Shown here: piece by piece, positions 33,879 through 43,193 of the stretch
How the letters are laid out: every line of letters starts with the position of its first letter
Position numbering within the stretch: the stretch's first letter is position 1
Source: Amycolatopsis oliviviridis
GTDB lineage: Bacteria > Actinomycetota > Actinomycetes > Mycobacteriales > Pseudonocardiaceae
Length of the DNA: 64,000 bases
Assembly (NCBI RefSeq): GCF_014654365.1
Contig: NZ_BNAY01000004.1
Span: forward strand, 692,389 to 756,388
Direction of reading: 5' to 3'
Notes under the pieces: generated by a model
The model's input: the letters and a program-made list of their open reading frames with translations, nothing else
Database searches by the model: none
Told to the model about the DNA's origin: nothing
Made by a program: the position numbers and the translations under genes

Positions 33879-34427
33879 ATGGGCCTCGAAGAAAAACTCC
33901 CCAACGGCATCCTCCTGGCCAGTCTCGAAGGCCTGGTGAACTGGGCCCGCAAGAACTCGATGTGGCCCGCCACCTTCGGTCTCGCCTGCTGCGCGATCGA
34001 GATGATGACCGTCGGCGGTTCCCGCTACGACATCGCGCGTTTCGGCATGGAGCGCTTCAGCGCGACGCCGCGCCAGGCGGATCTGATGATCGTCGCCGGC
34101 CGTGTCACGCAGAAGATGGCGCCGGTGCTGCGCCAGATCTACGACCAGATGGCCGAGCCCAAGTGGGTGCTGGCGATGGGCGTCTGCGCCTCGTCCGGCG
34201 GGATGTTCAACAACTACGCCGTGGTGCAGGGCGTCGACCACATCGTCCCGGTCGACATGTACCTCCCCGGCTGCCCGCCGCGCCCCGAAATGCTGCTCGA
34301 CGCGATCCTGAAGCTGCACGCCAAGATCCAGGACGAGCCGATCAACGCCCGCCGGGCCGCGATCCGCGCCGCCAGCGGTGAGCGCACCGAGCTGATCGCC
34401 TCCTCGATCAAGTACGCGAAGAAGTGA
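33879..34427 (+). CDS. nuoB: NADH-quinone oxidoreductase subunit B
   Basis: A 182-residue soluble subunit holding iron-sulfur cluster N2, the last electron carrier before quinone. Its four ligands are visible: adjacent C37/C38 in GLACCAIEMM, C103 in MGVCASSGGMF and C132 in YLPGCPPRP. It forms the quinone pocket with NuoD. The stop overlaps nuoC's start by four bases. Confidence 0.97.
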   Translation: MGLEEKLPNGILLASLEGLVNWARKNSMWPATFGLACCAIEMMTVGGSRYDIARFGMERFSATPRQADLMIVAGRVTQKMAPVLRQIYDQMAEPKWVLAMGVCASSGGMFNNYAVVQGVDHIVPVDMYLPGCPPRPEMLLDAILKLHAKIQDEPINARRAAIRAASGERTELIASSIKYAKK

Positions 34428-35197
34428 GCGACGTGCCCGAAGAAAACACTCCCGAAGTCCCCGAGACGGGCGGCGAGCAGTCCAGCGCCGAACGGCCCGA
34501 AGGCGGTCTCGAACCGCAGGGTGTCCGCCCGGCCGAGCCGGTCGTCACCGGTAAAGAACGCCAGGGCATGTTCGGCGTGCACGGCACCGGTGACACCTCC
34601 GGGTACGGCGGTGTCCGGCTCCCCGCGTTCAGCCCGCCCCCGGCGGAGCGTCCGTACGGCGGCTGGTTCGACGAATTCGCCGACGAGTTCTACGCGGCCT
34701 TGGCGGACAACAAGGTTCCGGCGAGCGCGATCCAGCAGACCACGGTCGACCGCGGCGAGATCACCTTCTACGTTGCCCGCGAGCACCTCGTCGAGATCGC
34801 CAGGACCCTGCGCGACGACGAAGGTCTCCGCTTCGAGCTGCTGAGCTCGCTGTCCGGCGTGGACTACGGCGTCGACGTCCCGCAGCGGCTGCACTCGGTC
34901 TACCACTTCACGTCGATGACCTACCGCCGCCGCATCCGGCTGGAAGTCACCCTCGACATCGAGGACCCGCACGTCCCGTCGCTGGTCGGGCTCTACCCGA
35001 CGGCCGACTGGCAGGAGCGGGAGACCTGGGACATGTTCGGCATCGTCTTCGACGGGCACCCGGCGCTCACCCGCATCCTCATGCCGGACGACTGGGACGG
35101 TCACCCCCAGCGCAAGGACTACCCGCTCGGCGGGATCCCGGTCGAATACAAGGGCGCGGAGATCCCGCCGCCGGACCAGCGGAGGTCTTACTCGTGA
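34424..35197 (+). CDS. nuoC: NADH-quinone oxidoreductase subunit C
   Basis: A 257-residue peripheral-arm subunit. The 30-kDa signature is RETWDMFGIVFDGHPALTRI, followed by DDWDGHPQRKDYPL. The first ~80 residues are an acidic, low-complexity extension (EENTPEVPETGGEQ) longer than in E. coli or Thermus, as usual in actinobacteria. nuoC and nuoD remain separate genes here, coupled by a GTGA overlap at 35194. Confidence 0.95.
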   Translation: MSDVPEENTPEVPETGGEQSSAERPEGGLEPQGVRPAEPVVTGKERQGMFGVHGTGDTSGYGGVRLPAFSPPPAERPYGGWFDEFADEFYAALADNKVPASAIQQTTVDRGEITFYVAREHLVEIARTLRDDEGLRFELLSSLSGVDYGVDVPQRLHSVYHFTSMTYRRRIRLEVTLDIEDPHVPSLVGLYPTADWQERETWDMFGIVFDGHPALTRILMPDDWDGHPQRKDYPLGGIPVEYKGAEIPPPDQRRSYS

Positions 35198-36525
35198 GCA
35201 TCCACGAAGAAGCAACGGAAGTCCCCGAAGCCGACTCCCGCGACACGACCGAAGGCCGCGTCTACACCGTTTCCGGCGGTGACTGGGAAGACCTCATCGA
35301 GGACTCCCGCCACGACGAGCGCATGGTCATCAACATGGGCCCGCAGCACCCGTCGACGCACGGCGTGCTCCGGCTCGTGCTGGAGATGGAGGGCGAGACC
35401 GTCACCCAGCTCCGCTCGGTCATCGGCTACCTGCACACCGGGATCGAGAAGAACTGCGAGTACCGCACGTGGACCCAGGGCGTCACCTTCGTGACGCGCA
35501 TGGACTACCTCGCGCCGCTGTCGACCGAGCTGTCGTACTGCCTCGGCGTCGAGAAGCTGCTCGGCATCCAGGCCCCGCGCCGGGCCGAGCTGCTGCGCGT
35601 GATGCTGCTGGAGATCAACCGCATCGGCTCGCACCTGGTCTACATCGCCACCGGCGGGATGGAACTCGGTGCCACCACGGCGATGACGCTCGGTTTCCGT
35701 GAGCGCGAAGAGGTCCTGCACCTGCTGGAGCACCTCACCGGTCTCCGGATGAACCACGCGTTCATCCGCCCCGGCGGTCTCGCGCAGGACATGCCCGCCG
35801 ACTACCACGAGGCGGTCAGCGCGTTCGTCAAGACGATGGACGAGCGGCTTCCCTTGTACGACAAGCTCTTCACCGGCCAGCCGATCTGGCGCAACCGGCT
35901 CAAGGGCGTCGGGTACCTGCCGGTCGACGCGTGCCTCGCGCTCGGTGTCACCGGTCCGGTGCTGCGCAGCGCGGGCCTCCCGTGGGACATGCGCAAGACC
36001 GAGCCGTACTCCCGCTACGACGAGTTCGAGTTCGACATCCCGACCTCGACCGACGCGGACTGCTGGGCGCGGTACCTGATCCGCGTCGAGGAGATGCACC
36101 AGAGCCTGCGGATCATCAAGCAGTGCCTGAAGAAGCTCGAGCCGGGCCCGGTCATGGTCGAGGACAAGAAGGTCGCCTGGCCGGCACAGCTGTCGATCGG
36201 CAGCGACGGCATGGGCAACTCGCTGGAGCACGTCCGCAAGATCATGGGCCAGTCGATGGAATCGCTGATCCATCACTTCAAGCTGGTCACCGAGGGCTTC
36301 AAGGTCCCGCCGGGCCAGACCTACACGGCGGTCGAATCGCCGCGCGGTGAGCTCGGGGTGCACCTGGTCTCCGACGGCGGCACCAGGCCGCTGCGGGTCC
36401 ACGTGCGCGAACCGAGTTTCGTGAACCTGCAGTCGATGCCCGCGATGGCCGAAGGCGGCCTGGTGGCGGACGTGATCGCCGCCATCGCCTCGATCGACCC
36501 CGTCATGGGGGGAGTGGACCGTTGA
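35194..36525 (+). CDS. nuoD: NADH-quinone oxidoreductase subunit D
   Basis: A 443-residue subunit lining the quinone site with NuoB. NMGPQHPSTHGVLRLVLEM carries the quinone-binding histidine, followed by GYLHTGIEKNCEYRTW and FVTRMDYLAPL. The C-terminus reads IASIDPVMGGVDR, typical of the family. It is coupled to nuoC and to nuoE (start 36522) by four-base overlaps. Confidence 0.97.
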   Translation: MSIHEEATEVPEADSRDTTEGRVYTVSGGDWEDLIEDSRHDERMVINMGPQHPSTHGVLRLVLEMEGETVTQLRSVIGYLHTGIEKNCEYRTWTQGVTFVTRMDYLAPLSTELSYCLGVEKLLGIQAPRRAELLRVMLLEINRIGSHLVYIATGGMELGATTAMTLGFREREEVLHLLEHLTGLRMNHAFIRPGGLAQDMPADYHEAVSAFVKTMDERLPLYDKLFTGQPIWRNRLKGVGYLPVDACLALGVTGPVLRSAGLPWDMRKTEPYSRYDEFEFDIPTSTDADCWARYLIRVEEMHQSLRIIKQCLKKLEPGPVMVEDKKVAWPAQLSIGSDGMGNSLEHVRKIMGQSMESLIHHFKLVTEGFKVPPGQTYTAVESPRGELGVHLVSDGGTRPLRVHVREPSFVNLQSMPAMAEGGLVADVIAAIASIDPVMGGVDR

Positions 36526-37394
36526 GCACCCAGCCCGGAACGACACCGACGCCCGAGCCCGGCACCAGCCTGGCCGAGCAGACCCACGCCGCCGCCGGTG
36601 GTGACGTCGACGTGATCGCGATCGCGCCGGATCCCGCCGAGGCGGAAGGGATCCTGGAGAACGCGAAGCTCGAAGACATCTTCGACGCCGACACCTACGC
36701 CAAGGCGCGGAACCTGATCTCGCGGTACCCGCAGTCCCGGTCGGCGCTGCTGCCGATGCTGCACCTGGTGCAGTCGGTGCAGGGGTACGTGAGCCAGGAG
36801 GGCATCGCCTTCTGCGCGAGCAACCTGGACCTGTCCGACGCCGAGGTCAGCGCGGTCGCGACGTTCTACACCATGTACAAGCGCCGCCCGTGCGGCGAGC
36901 ACCTGGTGAGCGTCTGCACGAACACGCTCTGCGCGGCCATGGGCGGCGACGCGATCTACAAGAAGCTCCAGACGCACCTCGGTTCCGAGGAGAAGCCGCT
37001 GGGACACAACGAGACCGCGGGTACGCCGAACGAGCAGGGCTCGATCACGCTGGAGCACGCCGAATGCCTCGCGGCCTGTGACCTCGCCCCGGTCATCCAG
37101 GTCAACTACGAGTACTTCGACAACCAGACCGAGGAAAAGGCCGTCGCGCTGGTCGACGCGTTGCAGGCGGGCAAGAAGCCCGCCCCGACGCGCGGCGCGC
37201 CGCTGACGGACTTCAAGGGCGCCGAACTGCAGCTCGCCGGGTTCTTCCCGGAGGACGCGCAGCAGTACCGCACGGACGTCGACGGTCCTTCGCAGGCCGT
37301 CGAAACCCTGCGGGGCGCGCAGGTCGCGCAAGACCGCGGTTGGACGGCGCCCGCCATGAAGGACGTCGCGCTCCCTGAAGTGGAGAAGAAGTAA
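36522..37394 (+). CDS. nuoE: NADH-quinone oxidoreductase subunit E
   Basis: A 290-residue thioredoxin-fold subunit carrying 2Fe-2S cluster N1a, with ligands in VCTNTLCAAMGG (about residues 132 and 137) and HAECLAACDLAPV (about 182 and 186). Most bacterial NuoE proteins are 160-240 residues; this one has an extra ~40-residue acidic N-terminus and a ~60-residue C-terminal tail ending VALPEVEKK. TAATG joins it to nuoF with a one-base overlap. Confidence 0.95.
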   Translation: MSTQPGTTPTPEPGTSLAEQTHAAAGGDVDVIAIAPDPAEAEGILENAKLEDIFDADTYAKARNLISRYPQSRSALLPMLHLVQSVQGYVSQEGIAFCASNLDLSDAEVSAVATFYTMYKRRPCGEHLVSVCTNTLCAAMGGDAIYKKLQTHLGSEEKPLGHNETAGTPNEQGSITLEHAECLAACDLAPVIQVNYEYFDNQTEEKAVALVDALQAGKKPAPTRGAPLTDFKGAELQLAGFFPEDAQQYRTDVDGPSQAVETLRGAQVAQDRGWTAPAMKDVALPEVEKK

Positions 37395-38674
37395 TGGCAG
37401 ATCCCATCACTCCGGTCCTCACGAAGCGCTGGCTTTCGCCCAACTCCTGGACGATCCAGTCCTACGAAGCCCTCGAGGGCTACACCGCGATCCGCAAGGC
37501 GCTCAAGGGCACTCCCGAGCAGATCGTCCAGCTGGTCAAGGACTCCGGCCTCCGCGGCCGGGGCGGCGCGGGCTTCCCGGCCGGCATCAAGTGGTCCTTC
37601 ATGCCGCCGAACGAGGACAAGCCGCACTACCTCGTCATCAACGCCGACGAGGGCGAGCCGGGCACCTGCAAGGACATCCCGCTGATGATGGCGGACCCGC
37701 ACTCGCTGATCGAAGGCTGCGTCATCGCCTCGTACGCGATGCGTTCGCACCACTGCTTCATCTACGTCCGCGGCGAGGCGCTGCACTGCATCCGCCGGCT
37801 CAACGCGGCCGTGCGCGAGGCCTACGACGCCGGTTACCTCGGCAAGAACATCCTCGACTCCGGATTCGACCTCGACATCACCGTGCACGCGGGCGCGGGG
37901 GCGTACATCTGCGGCGAGGAGACGGCGCTGCTGGACTCGCTGGAAGGCCGTCGCGGCCAGCCGCGGCTCAAGCCGCCGTTCCCGGCCGCCGCCGGTCTCT
38001 ACGCGGCGCCGACCACGGTCAACAACGTCGAGACCATCGCCAGCGCGCCGTACATCATCAACGGCGGTTCCGACTGGTTCCGCCAGATGGGCCGCGAGAA
38101 GTCGCCCGGCCCGAAGATCTACTCGATCTCCGGCCACGTCGAGAACCCCGGCCAGTACGAATGCCCGCTCGGCACCACGCTGCGCGAGCTGCTCGACATG
38201 GCGGGCGGCATGAAGGACGGAGTCCCGCTGAAGTTCTGGACGCCGGGTGGTTCGTCCACGCCGATGTTCACCAAGGAACACCTCGACGTTCCCCTGGACT
38301 TCGAGGGCGCGGCGGAAGCCGGGTCGATGCTGGGCACGACGGCCGTGCAGGTCTTCAACGAGACCGTTTCCGTGCCGTGGGCCGTGATGAAGTGGACGCA
38401 GTTCTACGAGCACGAGTCCTGCGGCAAGTGCACGCCGTGCCGTGAAGGCACCTACTGGCTGGCGCAGATCCTGGAGCGCATGGTCGAGGGCAAGGGCACC
38501 GAGGAGGACATCGACACCCTGCTCGACGTCTGCGACAACATCCTCGGCCGCTCGTTCTGCGCCCTCGGCGACGGCGCGGTCTCGCCGATCCAGAGCGGGA
38601 TCAAGTACTTCCGGGACGAGTTCCTGGCTTTGTGTCACGAAAACAAGCGCGAATTGGTGGGGGCGCAGGCATGA
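37394..38674 (+). CDS. nuoF: NADH-quinone oxidoreductase subunit F
   Basis: A 426-residue subunit with the NADH site, FMN and 4Fe-4S cluster N3. GLRGRGGAGFPAGIKW is the NADH/FMN loop, and INADEGEPGTCKD and GAGAYICGEETALL are further FMN contacts. The cluster ligands lie in ESCGKCTPCREGTYW and RSFCALGDGAVSPI. It oxidises NADH and sends electrons to NuoG. ATGA couples it to nuoG. Confidence 0.97.
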   Translation: MADPITPVLTKRWLSPNSWTIQSYEALEGYTAIRKALKGTPEQIVQLVKDSGLRGRGGAGFPAGIKWSFMPPNEDKPHYLVINADEGEPGTCKDIPLMMADPHSLIEGCVIASYAMRSHHCFIYVRGEALHCIRRLNAAVREAYDAGYLGKNILDSGFDLDITVHAGAGAYICGEETALLDSLEGRRGQPRLKPPFPAAAGLYAAPTTVNNVETIASAPYIINGGSDWFRQMGREKSPGPKIYSISGHVENPGQYECPLGTTLRELLDMAGGMKDGVPLKFWTPGGSSTPMFTKEHLDVPLDFEGAAEAGSMLGTTAVQVFNETVSVPWAVMKWTQFYEHESCGKCTPCREGTYWLAQILERMVEGKGTEEDIDTLLDVCDNILGRSFCALGDGAVSPIQSGIKYFRDEFLALCHENKRELVGAQA

Positions 38675-41157
38675 CGATCGCACCCGACAAGCCCGGAACC
38701 GAGGTCGAAGAGACTCCGGTCCCCGAGGGCCACGTCAAGCTGGTCATCGACGGTGAAGAGGTCATCGCGCCCAAGGGCGAGCTGCTGATCCGCACCGCCG
38801 AACGGCTCGGCACGGTCATCCCGCGCTTCTGCGACCACCCGCTGCTCGACCCGGCGGGCGCCTGCCGCCAGTGCCTGGTCGAGGTCGAAATGGGCGGTCG
38901 CCCGATGCCGAAGCCGCAGGCCTCGTGCACCATGACGGTCGCCGACGGCATGGTCGTGAAGACCCAGCTGACCTCGCCCGTCGCGGACAAGGCCCAGCAG
39001 GGTGTGATGGAGCTGCTGCTCATCAACCACCCGCTGGACTGCCCGATCTGCGACAAGGGCGGCGAGTGCCCGCTGCAGAACCAGGCGCTCGCGCACGGCC
39101 GCGCGGACTCCCGCTTCGTCGACACGAAGCGGACGTTCCCGAAGCCGCTGCCGATCTCCTCGCAGGTGCTCCTGGACCGCGAGCGCTGCGTGCTCTGCCA
39201 GCGCTGCACCCGGTTCTCCCGCGAGATCGCCGGCGACCCGTTCATCGAGCTCCTCGAACGCGGCGCGCACCAGCAGATCGGCACCGCCGAGACCGCCGAC
39301 GTGCTGGACCTGGCCTCCCGGACCACCTCGGGCCAGCCGTTCCAGTCGTACTTCTCCGGCAACGTCATCCAGATCTGCCCGGTCGGCGCGCTGACGTCGG
39401 CCGCGTACCGGTTCCGTTCGCGGCCGTTCGACCTGGTGTCCTCGCCGAGCGTGTGTGAGCACTGCTCCTCCGGCTGCGCCGAGCGGACCGACTTCCGCCG
39501 CGGCAAGGTCATGCGGAAGCTCGCGGGCGACGACCCCGAGGTCAACGAAGAGTGGATCTGCGACAAGGGCCGCTTCGCGTTCCGTTACTCGACCGCGGAC
39601 GACCGCATCCGCCGTCCGCTGGTCCGCAACGCCGACGGCGTGCTCGAAGAGGCTTCCTGGACCGACGCGCTGCGCGCGGCCGCCGAAGGGCTGGCCAAGG
39701 CACGCGACGGCAAGGGCGCCGCGGTGCTGACCGGTGGCCGTCTGACCGTCGAGGACGCCTACGCGTACTCGAAGTTCGCGCGGATCGCCTTGGGCACCAA
39801 CGACATCGACTTCCGCGCCCGCCCGCATTCGGCCGAGGAGCTGGGCTTCCTCGCGTCGCACGTGGTCGGGACGACGCCGGAAAGCGGAGTCACCTTCGGC
39901 GAGATCGAGCGGGCGCGCACGGTGCTGTGCGTCGCGTTCGAGCCGGAGGACGAAGCGCCGATCGTGTTCCTGCGGCTGCGCAAGGCGGCCCGCAAGAACC
40001 GCACCCGCGTCGTCCACTTGGGACAGTGGACCACCTCGTCGGTCCGCAAGACCTTCGGCGAACTGCTGGCCTGCGCGCCGGGTGCCGAGGCCGCCGCGAT
40101 CGACGGCATCGCGCAGCACGCGCAGGATGTCGACCAGGCACTGGCTTCGGAAGGAGCCGTGATCCTCGTCGGCGAACGTGCCGCCGAGGTCCCGGGTCTC
40201 TTCTCGGCCCTGCACCGGCTGGTGGAGCGCACCGGCGCCCGGCTCGCGTGGATCCCGCGTCGTGCGGGTGAACGCGGTGCCCTGGCGGCGGGCGCGGCGC
40301 CGACGCTGCTGCCCGGTGGCCGTCCGGTCGCCGACGCAGAGGCTCGTGCCGAGGTCGAAAAGGCTTGGGGCGTCACGCTTCCCGCCACGGAGGGCCGTGA
40401 CACCACCGCCATCCTCAAGGCCGCTTCGGGTCAGGACATCGACGGCCTGCTGGTCGGCGGCGTCGACCCGGACGACCTGCCGGATCCGGACCTGGCCCGC
40501 CGCGCGCTCGAGAACGCGAAGTTCGTGGTGAGCCTGGAACTGCGGCACAGCGGGGTCACCGAGCACGCGGACGTCGTCCTCCCGATCGCCCCGGCGGTCG
40601 AGAAGGCGGGCAGCTACCTGAACTGGGAAGGCCGCCGCCGCGAGTTCGCCGTCACCCTCGAAGGCACCGGCGCCCTGCCGGACTGCCGGGTGCTCGACAC
40701 CCTCGCCGTCGAGATGGACGCGGACCTGTTCACCCAGACCCCGGCCGCTTCCGCCGCCGATCTGGCCAAGCTGCCGTCGCGTGAGATGAAGGACGCTTTC
40801 ATTGCAGATTTTGCTATGAAGGACGCTTTCATTGCACGCCCGGAGCCCAAGGACGGTCAGGTCCTCCTCGCCACCTGGCGGCAGCTGATCGACAACGGTT
40901 CGCTGCAGGACGACGAGCCGCACCTCAAGGGCACGCAGCGCGACGTCGTCGCCAAGCTCTCGGCCAAGACCGCCGAAGGCCTGGGCGGCAGCGTGAAGGT
41001 CTCCACCGAACGCGGTTCCATCACGTTGCCGATCGAGGTCGCGGACCTGCCGGACGGCGTCGTGTGGCTCCCGGGCAACTCCGACGGTTCGGCCGTACGA
41101 GCTTCCCTTTGTGCCGGACATGGCTCTGCCGTCACCCTCACCGGGGCGGAGGGGTGA
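38671..41157 (+). CDS. nuoG: NADH-quinone oxidoreductase subunit G
   Basis: An 828-residue iron-sulfur subunit. The N-terminal ferredoxin-like region has ligands in FCDHPLLDPAGACRQC, then CPICDKGGECPLQNQ, CVLCQRCTRF and CEHCSSGC. The rest is a molybdopterin-fold domain without cofactor. ATG 38671 overlaps the nuoF stop. Unusual: residues about 706-722 are a 30-base direct duplication encoding MKDAFIA twice, not expected in NuoG (see repeat at 40786). The reading frame is kept and the C-terminus is intact. Confidence 0.95.
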   Translation: MTIAPDKPGTEVEETPVPEGHVKLVIDGEEVIAPKGELLIRTAERLGTVIPRFCDHPLLDPAGACRQCLVEVEMGGRPMPKPQASCTMTVADGMVVKTQLTSPVADKAQQGVMELLLINHPLDCPICDKGGECPLQNQALAHGRADSRFVDTKRTFPKPLPISSQVLLDRERCVLCQRCTRFSREIAGDPFIELLERGAHQQIGTAETADVLDLASRTTSGQPFQSYFSGNVIQICPVGALTSAAYRFRSRPFDLVSSPSVCEHCSSGCAERTDFRRGKVMRKLAGDDPEVNEEWICDKGRFAFRYSTADDRIRRPLVRNADGVLEEASWTDALRAAAEGLAKARDGKGAAVLTGGRLTVEDAYAYSKFARIALGTNDIDFRARPHSAEELGFLASHVVGTTPESGVTFGEIERARTVLCVAFEPEDEAPIVFLRLRKAARKNRTRVVHLGQWTTSSVRKTFGELLACAPGAEAAAIDGIAQHAQDVDQALASEGAVILVGERAAEVPGLFSALHRLVERTGARLAWIPRRAGERGALAAGAAPTLLPGGRPVADAEARAEVEKAWGVTLPATEGRDTTAILKAASGQDIDGLLVGGVDPDDLPDPDLARRALENAKFVVSLELRHSGVTEHADVVLPIAPAVEKAGSYLNWEGRRREFAVTLEGTGALPDCRVLDTLAVEMDADLFTQTPAASAADLAKLPSREMKDAFIADFAMKDAFIARPEPKDGQVLLATWRQLIDNGSLQDDEPHLKGTQRDVVAKLSAKTAEGLGGSVKVSTERGSITLPIEVADLPDGVVWLPGNSDGSAVRASLCAGHGSAVTLTGAEG
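40786..40836 (+). repeat. In-frame direct repeat inside nuoG
   Basis: ATGAAGGACGCTTTCATTGC is repeated exactly at 40786 and 40816 (plus one more shared base, A), period 30. Each copy can pair with itself (TGAAGG...CTTTCA). The composition is A/T-richer than nuoG. It encodes MKDAFIA-DFA-MKDAFIA. The motif resembles the TGAAGG...CCTTCA hairpins found between genes in this window. Confidence 0.92.
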
Positions 41158-41162
41158 GTTCG

Positions 41163-41330
41163 ATGTTGCTCAGCTGTGGCGACCAAGCACTACGCCGCGC
41201 CCTGGCCGAAGGCCCCGCTATCGCGGCGGCAGGGCGCCACGACTCAGCAGCTGTGCTGGGATCGCCGAATCGCGCCCTGGCGACGCGATCGCGGTCGCGC
41301 GGCTTCGAAGAATGCCGAGGTGAGAAGTGA
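41163..41330 (+). CDS. Possible 55-residue gene between nuoG and nuoH
   Basis: ATG 41163 is preceded at ideal spacing by GGAGGGG (41148-41154), and the frame ends in TGA 41328-41330, overlapping nuoH's GTG by the usual coupling pattern. The product starts MLLSCGDQALRRALAEG and is rich in A, R and G, with no membrane helix. TTGCTCAGC appears both here (41166) and just after the nuoH start (41336), so the stretch may instead be a remnant of a duplicated nuoH start. In most bacteria nuoG abuts nuoH. Real or remnant cannot be told from sequence alone. Confidence 0.4.
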   Translation: MLLSCGDQALRRALAEGPAIAAAGRHDSAAVLGSPNRALATRSRSRGFEECRGEK

Positions 41331-42664
41331 CTCCGTTGCTCAGCCAGATGCCGGACGCCGCCGAGCGGGCGGCGCTGCTGGCGGACGACCCGTTGTGGCT
41401 GATCCTGATCAAGACGGTCGTCATCCTGCTGATCGGCCCGATCCTGACGATCTTCCTGATCGTCTGGGAGCGCAAGGCGGTCGGCCGGATGCAGAACCGG
41501 CCCGGCCCGAACCGGGTCGGCCCCGGCGGCTACCTGCAGTCCTTGGCGGACGCGATCAAGCTGCCGTTCAAGGAACAGATCATTCCGGACACCGCCGACC
41601 GCAAGGTGTACTTCCTCGCGCCGGTGATCTCCGCGGTGCCGGCGCTGATCGCGCTAGCGGCGATCCCGTTCGGCCCGGTGGTCTCGATCTTCGGTGAGCG
41701 GACCGTGCTCCAGCTGGTCGACCTGCCGGTCGGCGTGCTGGTGATCCTGGCCTGCTCCTCGATCGGCGTGTACGGCCTGGTGCTGGCCGGCTGGTCGTCC
41801 GGCTCGCCGTACCCGCTGCTCGGCGGACTGCGAAGCGCCGCGCAGGTGATCTCCTACGAGATCGCGATGGGTCTCTCCATCGTCGGCGTCATCCTCTACG
41901 CGGGCTCGATGTCGACCTCGCAGATCGTCGATTCGCAGCAGAGCGGCTGGTACTTCTACCTGCTGCTGCCTAGTTTCGTGATCTACCTGATCTCCATGGT
42001 CGGTGAGACCAACCGCGCCCCGTTCGACCTCCCCGAGGCCGAATCCGAGCTGGTCGGCGGTTTCCACACCGAGTACAGCTCGATGAAGTTCGCGATGTTC
42101 TTCCTCGCCGAGTACGTCAACATGGTGATCGTTTCGGCGTTCGCGACAACGTTGTTCCTCGGCGGCTGGAAGTTCCCGTTCGTCGGCGCGGACCACGCGC
42201 TCAACCAGGGCTGGCTCCCGCTGCTCTGGTTCACCGCGAAGCTGTTCATCCTGCTGTTCGGCTTCATCTGGCTGCGCGGCACGCTGCCGCGGCTGCGGTA
42301 CGACCAGTTCATGCGGCTGGGCTGGAAGGTCCTGGTGCCGGTCAACCTGGTCTGGATCGTCGTGATCGTCTCGGTCCGTGCGATCAAGAACTCGGGCGGG
42401 CTGTCCACACCGCAGATCCTCATCGGCGGCGGCGCGCTCATCCTCGTCGTCGTCATCCTGAGCCTGCTGCTGCCGGACAAGAAGATCCCGGAAGAGGACT
42501 ACGTCCCGGTGACCGGCGGCGGGTTCCCCGTGCCGCCGCTCGACCTGCAGGTCCCGGAGCACACTCCGCGTCAGAAGGCCCTCGCGAAGGCCGAAGCCCG
42601 GGCTGCCAAGCGCAAGCCCGCGGCGGTTTCCAGTGGAAGGGAGGCCGGCGATGGGGATTCTTGA
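41327..42664 (+). CDS. nuoH: NADH-quinone oxidoreductase subunit H
   Basis: A 445-residue membrane subunit with eight or nine helices that links the quinone pocket to the membrane arm. Signatures: WERKAVGRMQNRPGPNRVGP, YEIAMGLSIVGVIL and the acidic quinone-channel loop NRAPFDLPEAESELVGGFHT. The first ~20 residues and the basic C-terminal tail (HTPRQKALAKAEARAAKRK) exceed those of most NuoH. It overlaps nuoI by 14 bases. Confidence 0.96.
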   Translation: MTPLLSQMPDAAERAALLADDPLWLILIKTVVILLIGPILTIFLIVWERKAVGRMQNRPGPNRVGPGGYLQSLADAIKLPFKEQIIPDTADRKVYFLAPVISAVPALIALAAIPFGPVVSIFGERTVLQLVDLPVGVLVILACSSIGVYGLVLAGWSSGSPYPLLGGLRSAAQVISYEIAMGLSIVGVILYAGSMSTSQIVDSQQSGWYFYLLLPSFVIYLISMVGETNRAPFDLPEAESELVGGFHTEYSSMKFAMFFLAEYVNMVIVSAFATTLFLGGWKFPFVGADHALNQGWLPLLWFTAKLFILLFGFIWLRGTLPRLRYDQFMRLGWKVLVPVNLVWIVVIVSVRAIKNSGGLSTPQILIGGGALILVVVILSLLLPDKKIPEEDYVPVTGGGFPVPPLDLQVPEHTPRQKALAKAEARAAKRKPAAVSSGREAGDGDS

Positions 42665-43193
42665 TCCCATCAAGGGTTTCGGTGTCACCTTCGGCATGAT
42701 GTTCAAGAAGGTCGCCACCGAGGAGTACCCGGAGGCGGGCGCCCCCGCGGCGCCGCGTTACCACGGCAGGCACCAGCTCAACCGGCATCCGGACGGGCTG
42801 GAGAAATGCGTCGGCTGCGAGCTGTGCGCGTGGGCCTGCCCGGCGGACGCGATCTTCGTCGAAGGCGGCGACAACACCGAAGAGGCACGCTTCTCGCCCG
42901 GTGAGCGGTACGGCGCCGACTACCAGATCAACTACCTGCGCTGCATCGGCTGCGGGTTGTGCGTCGAGGCCTGCCCGACCCGGTCCCTGACGATGATCAA
43001 CTTCTACGAGCTGGCCGACGACGACCGGCAGCGGTTGATCTACACCAAGGAAGACCTCCTCGCGCCGCTGCTGCCCGGTATGGAGCAGCCGCCGCATCCG
43101 ATGCGGCTGGGCGACAACGAGCAGGACTACTACGTGAACGGCCCTGAGCTGGCGCGCAAGCAGCCCGCCGAACCGAAGGAGCCGGTCAAGTGA
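42651..43193 (+). CDS. nuoI: NADH-quinone oxidoreductase subunit I
   Basis: A 180-residue ferredoxin-type subunit with two 4Fe-4S binding motifs, CVGCELCAWACP and CIGCGLCVEACP, holding clusters N6a and N6b. The N-terminal helix GFGVTFGMMFKKVATEEYP lies on the membrane. ATG 42651 is inside the nuoH end. It passes electrons from NuoG to NuoB. Coupled to nuoJ by GTGA (43190). Confidence 0.97.
   Translation: MGILDPIKGFGVTFGMMFKKVATEEYPEAGAPAAPRYHGRHQLNRHPDGLEKCVGCELCAWACPADAIFVEGGDNTEEARFSPGERYGADYQINYLRCIGCGLCVEACPTRSLTMINFYELADDDRQRLIYTKEDLLAPLLPGMEQPPHPMRLGDNEQDYYVNGPELARKQPAEPKEPVK

Noticed and set aside
38635..41121. 828-codon frame antisense to nuoG, and similar long antisense frames at 27741-29738, 44459-46261 and 46069-47820
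   Set aside because: They mirror real genes in GC-rich DNA, where stops are rare on the opposite strand. Their products are rich in R, D, H and V, with no domains.
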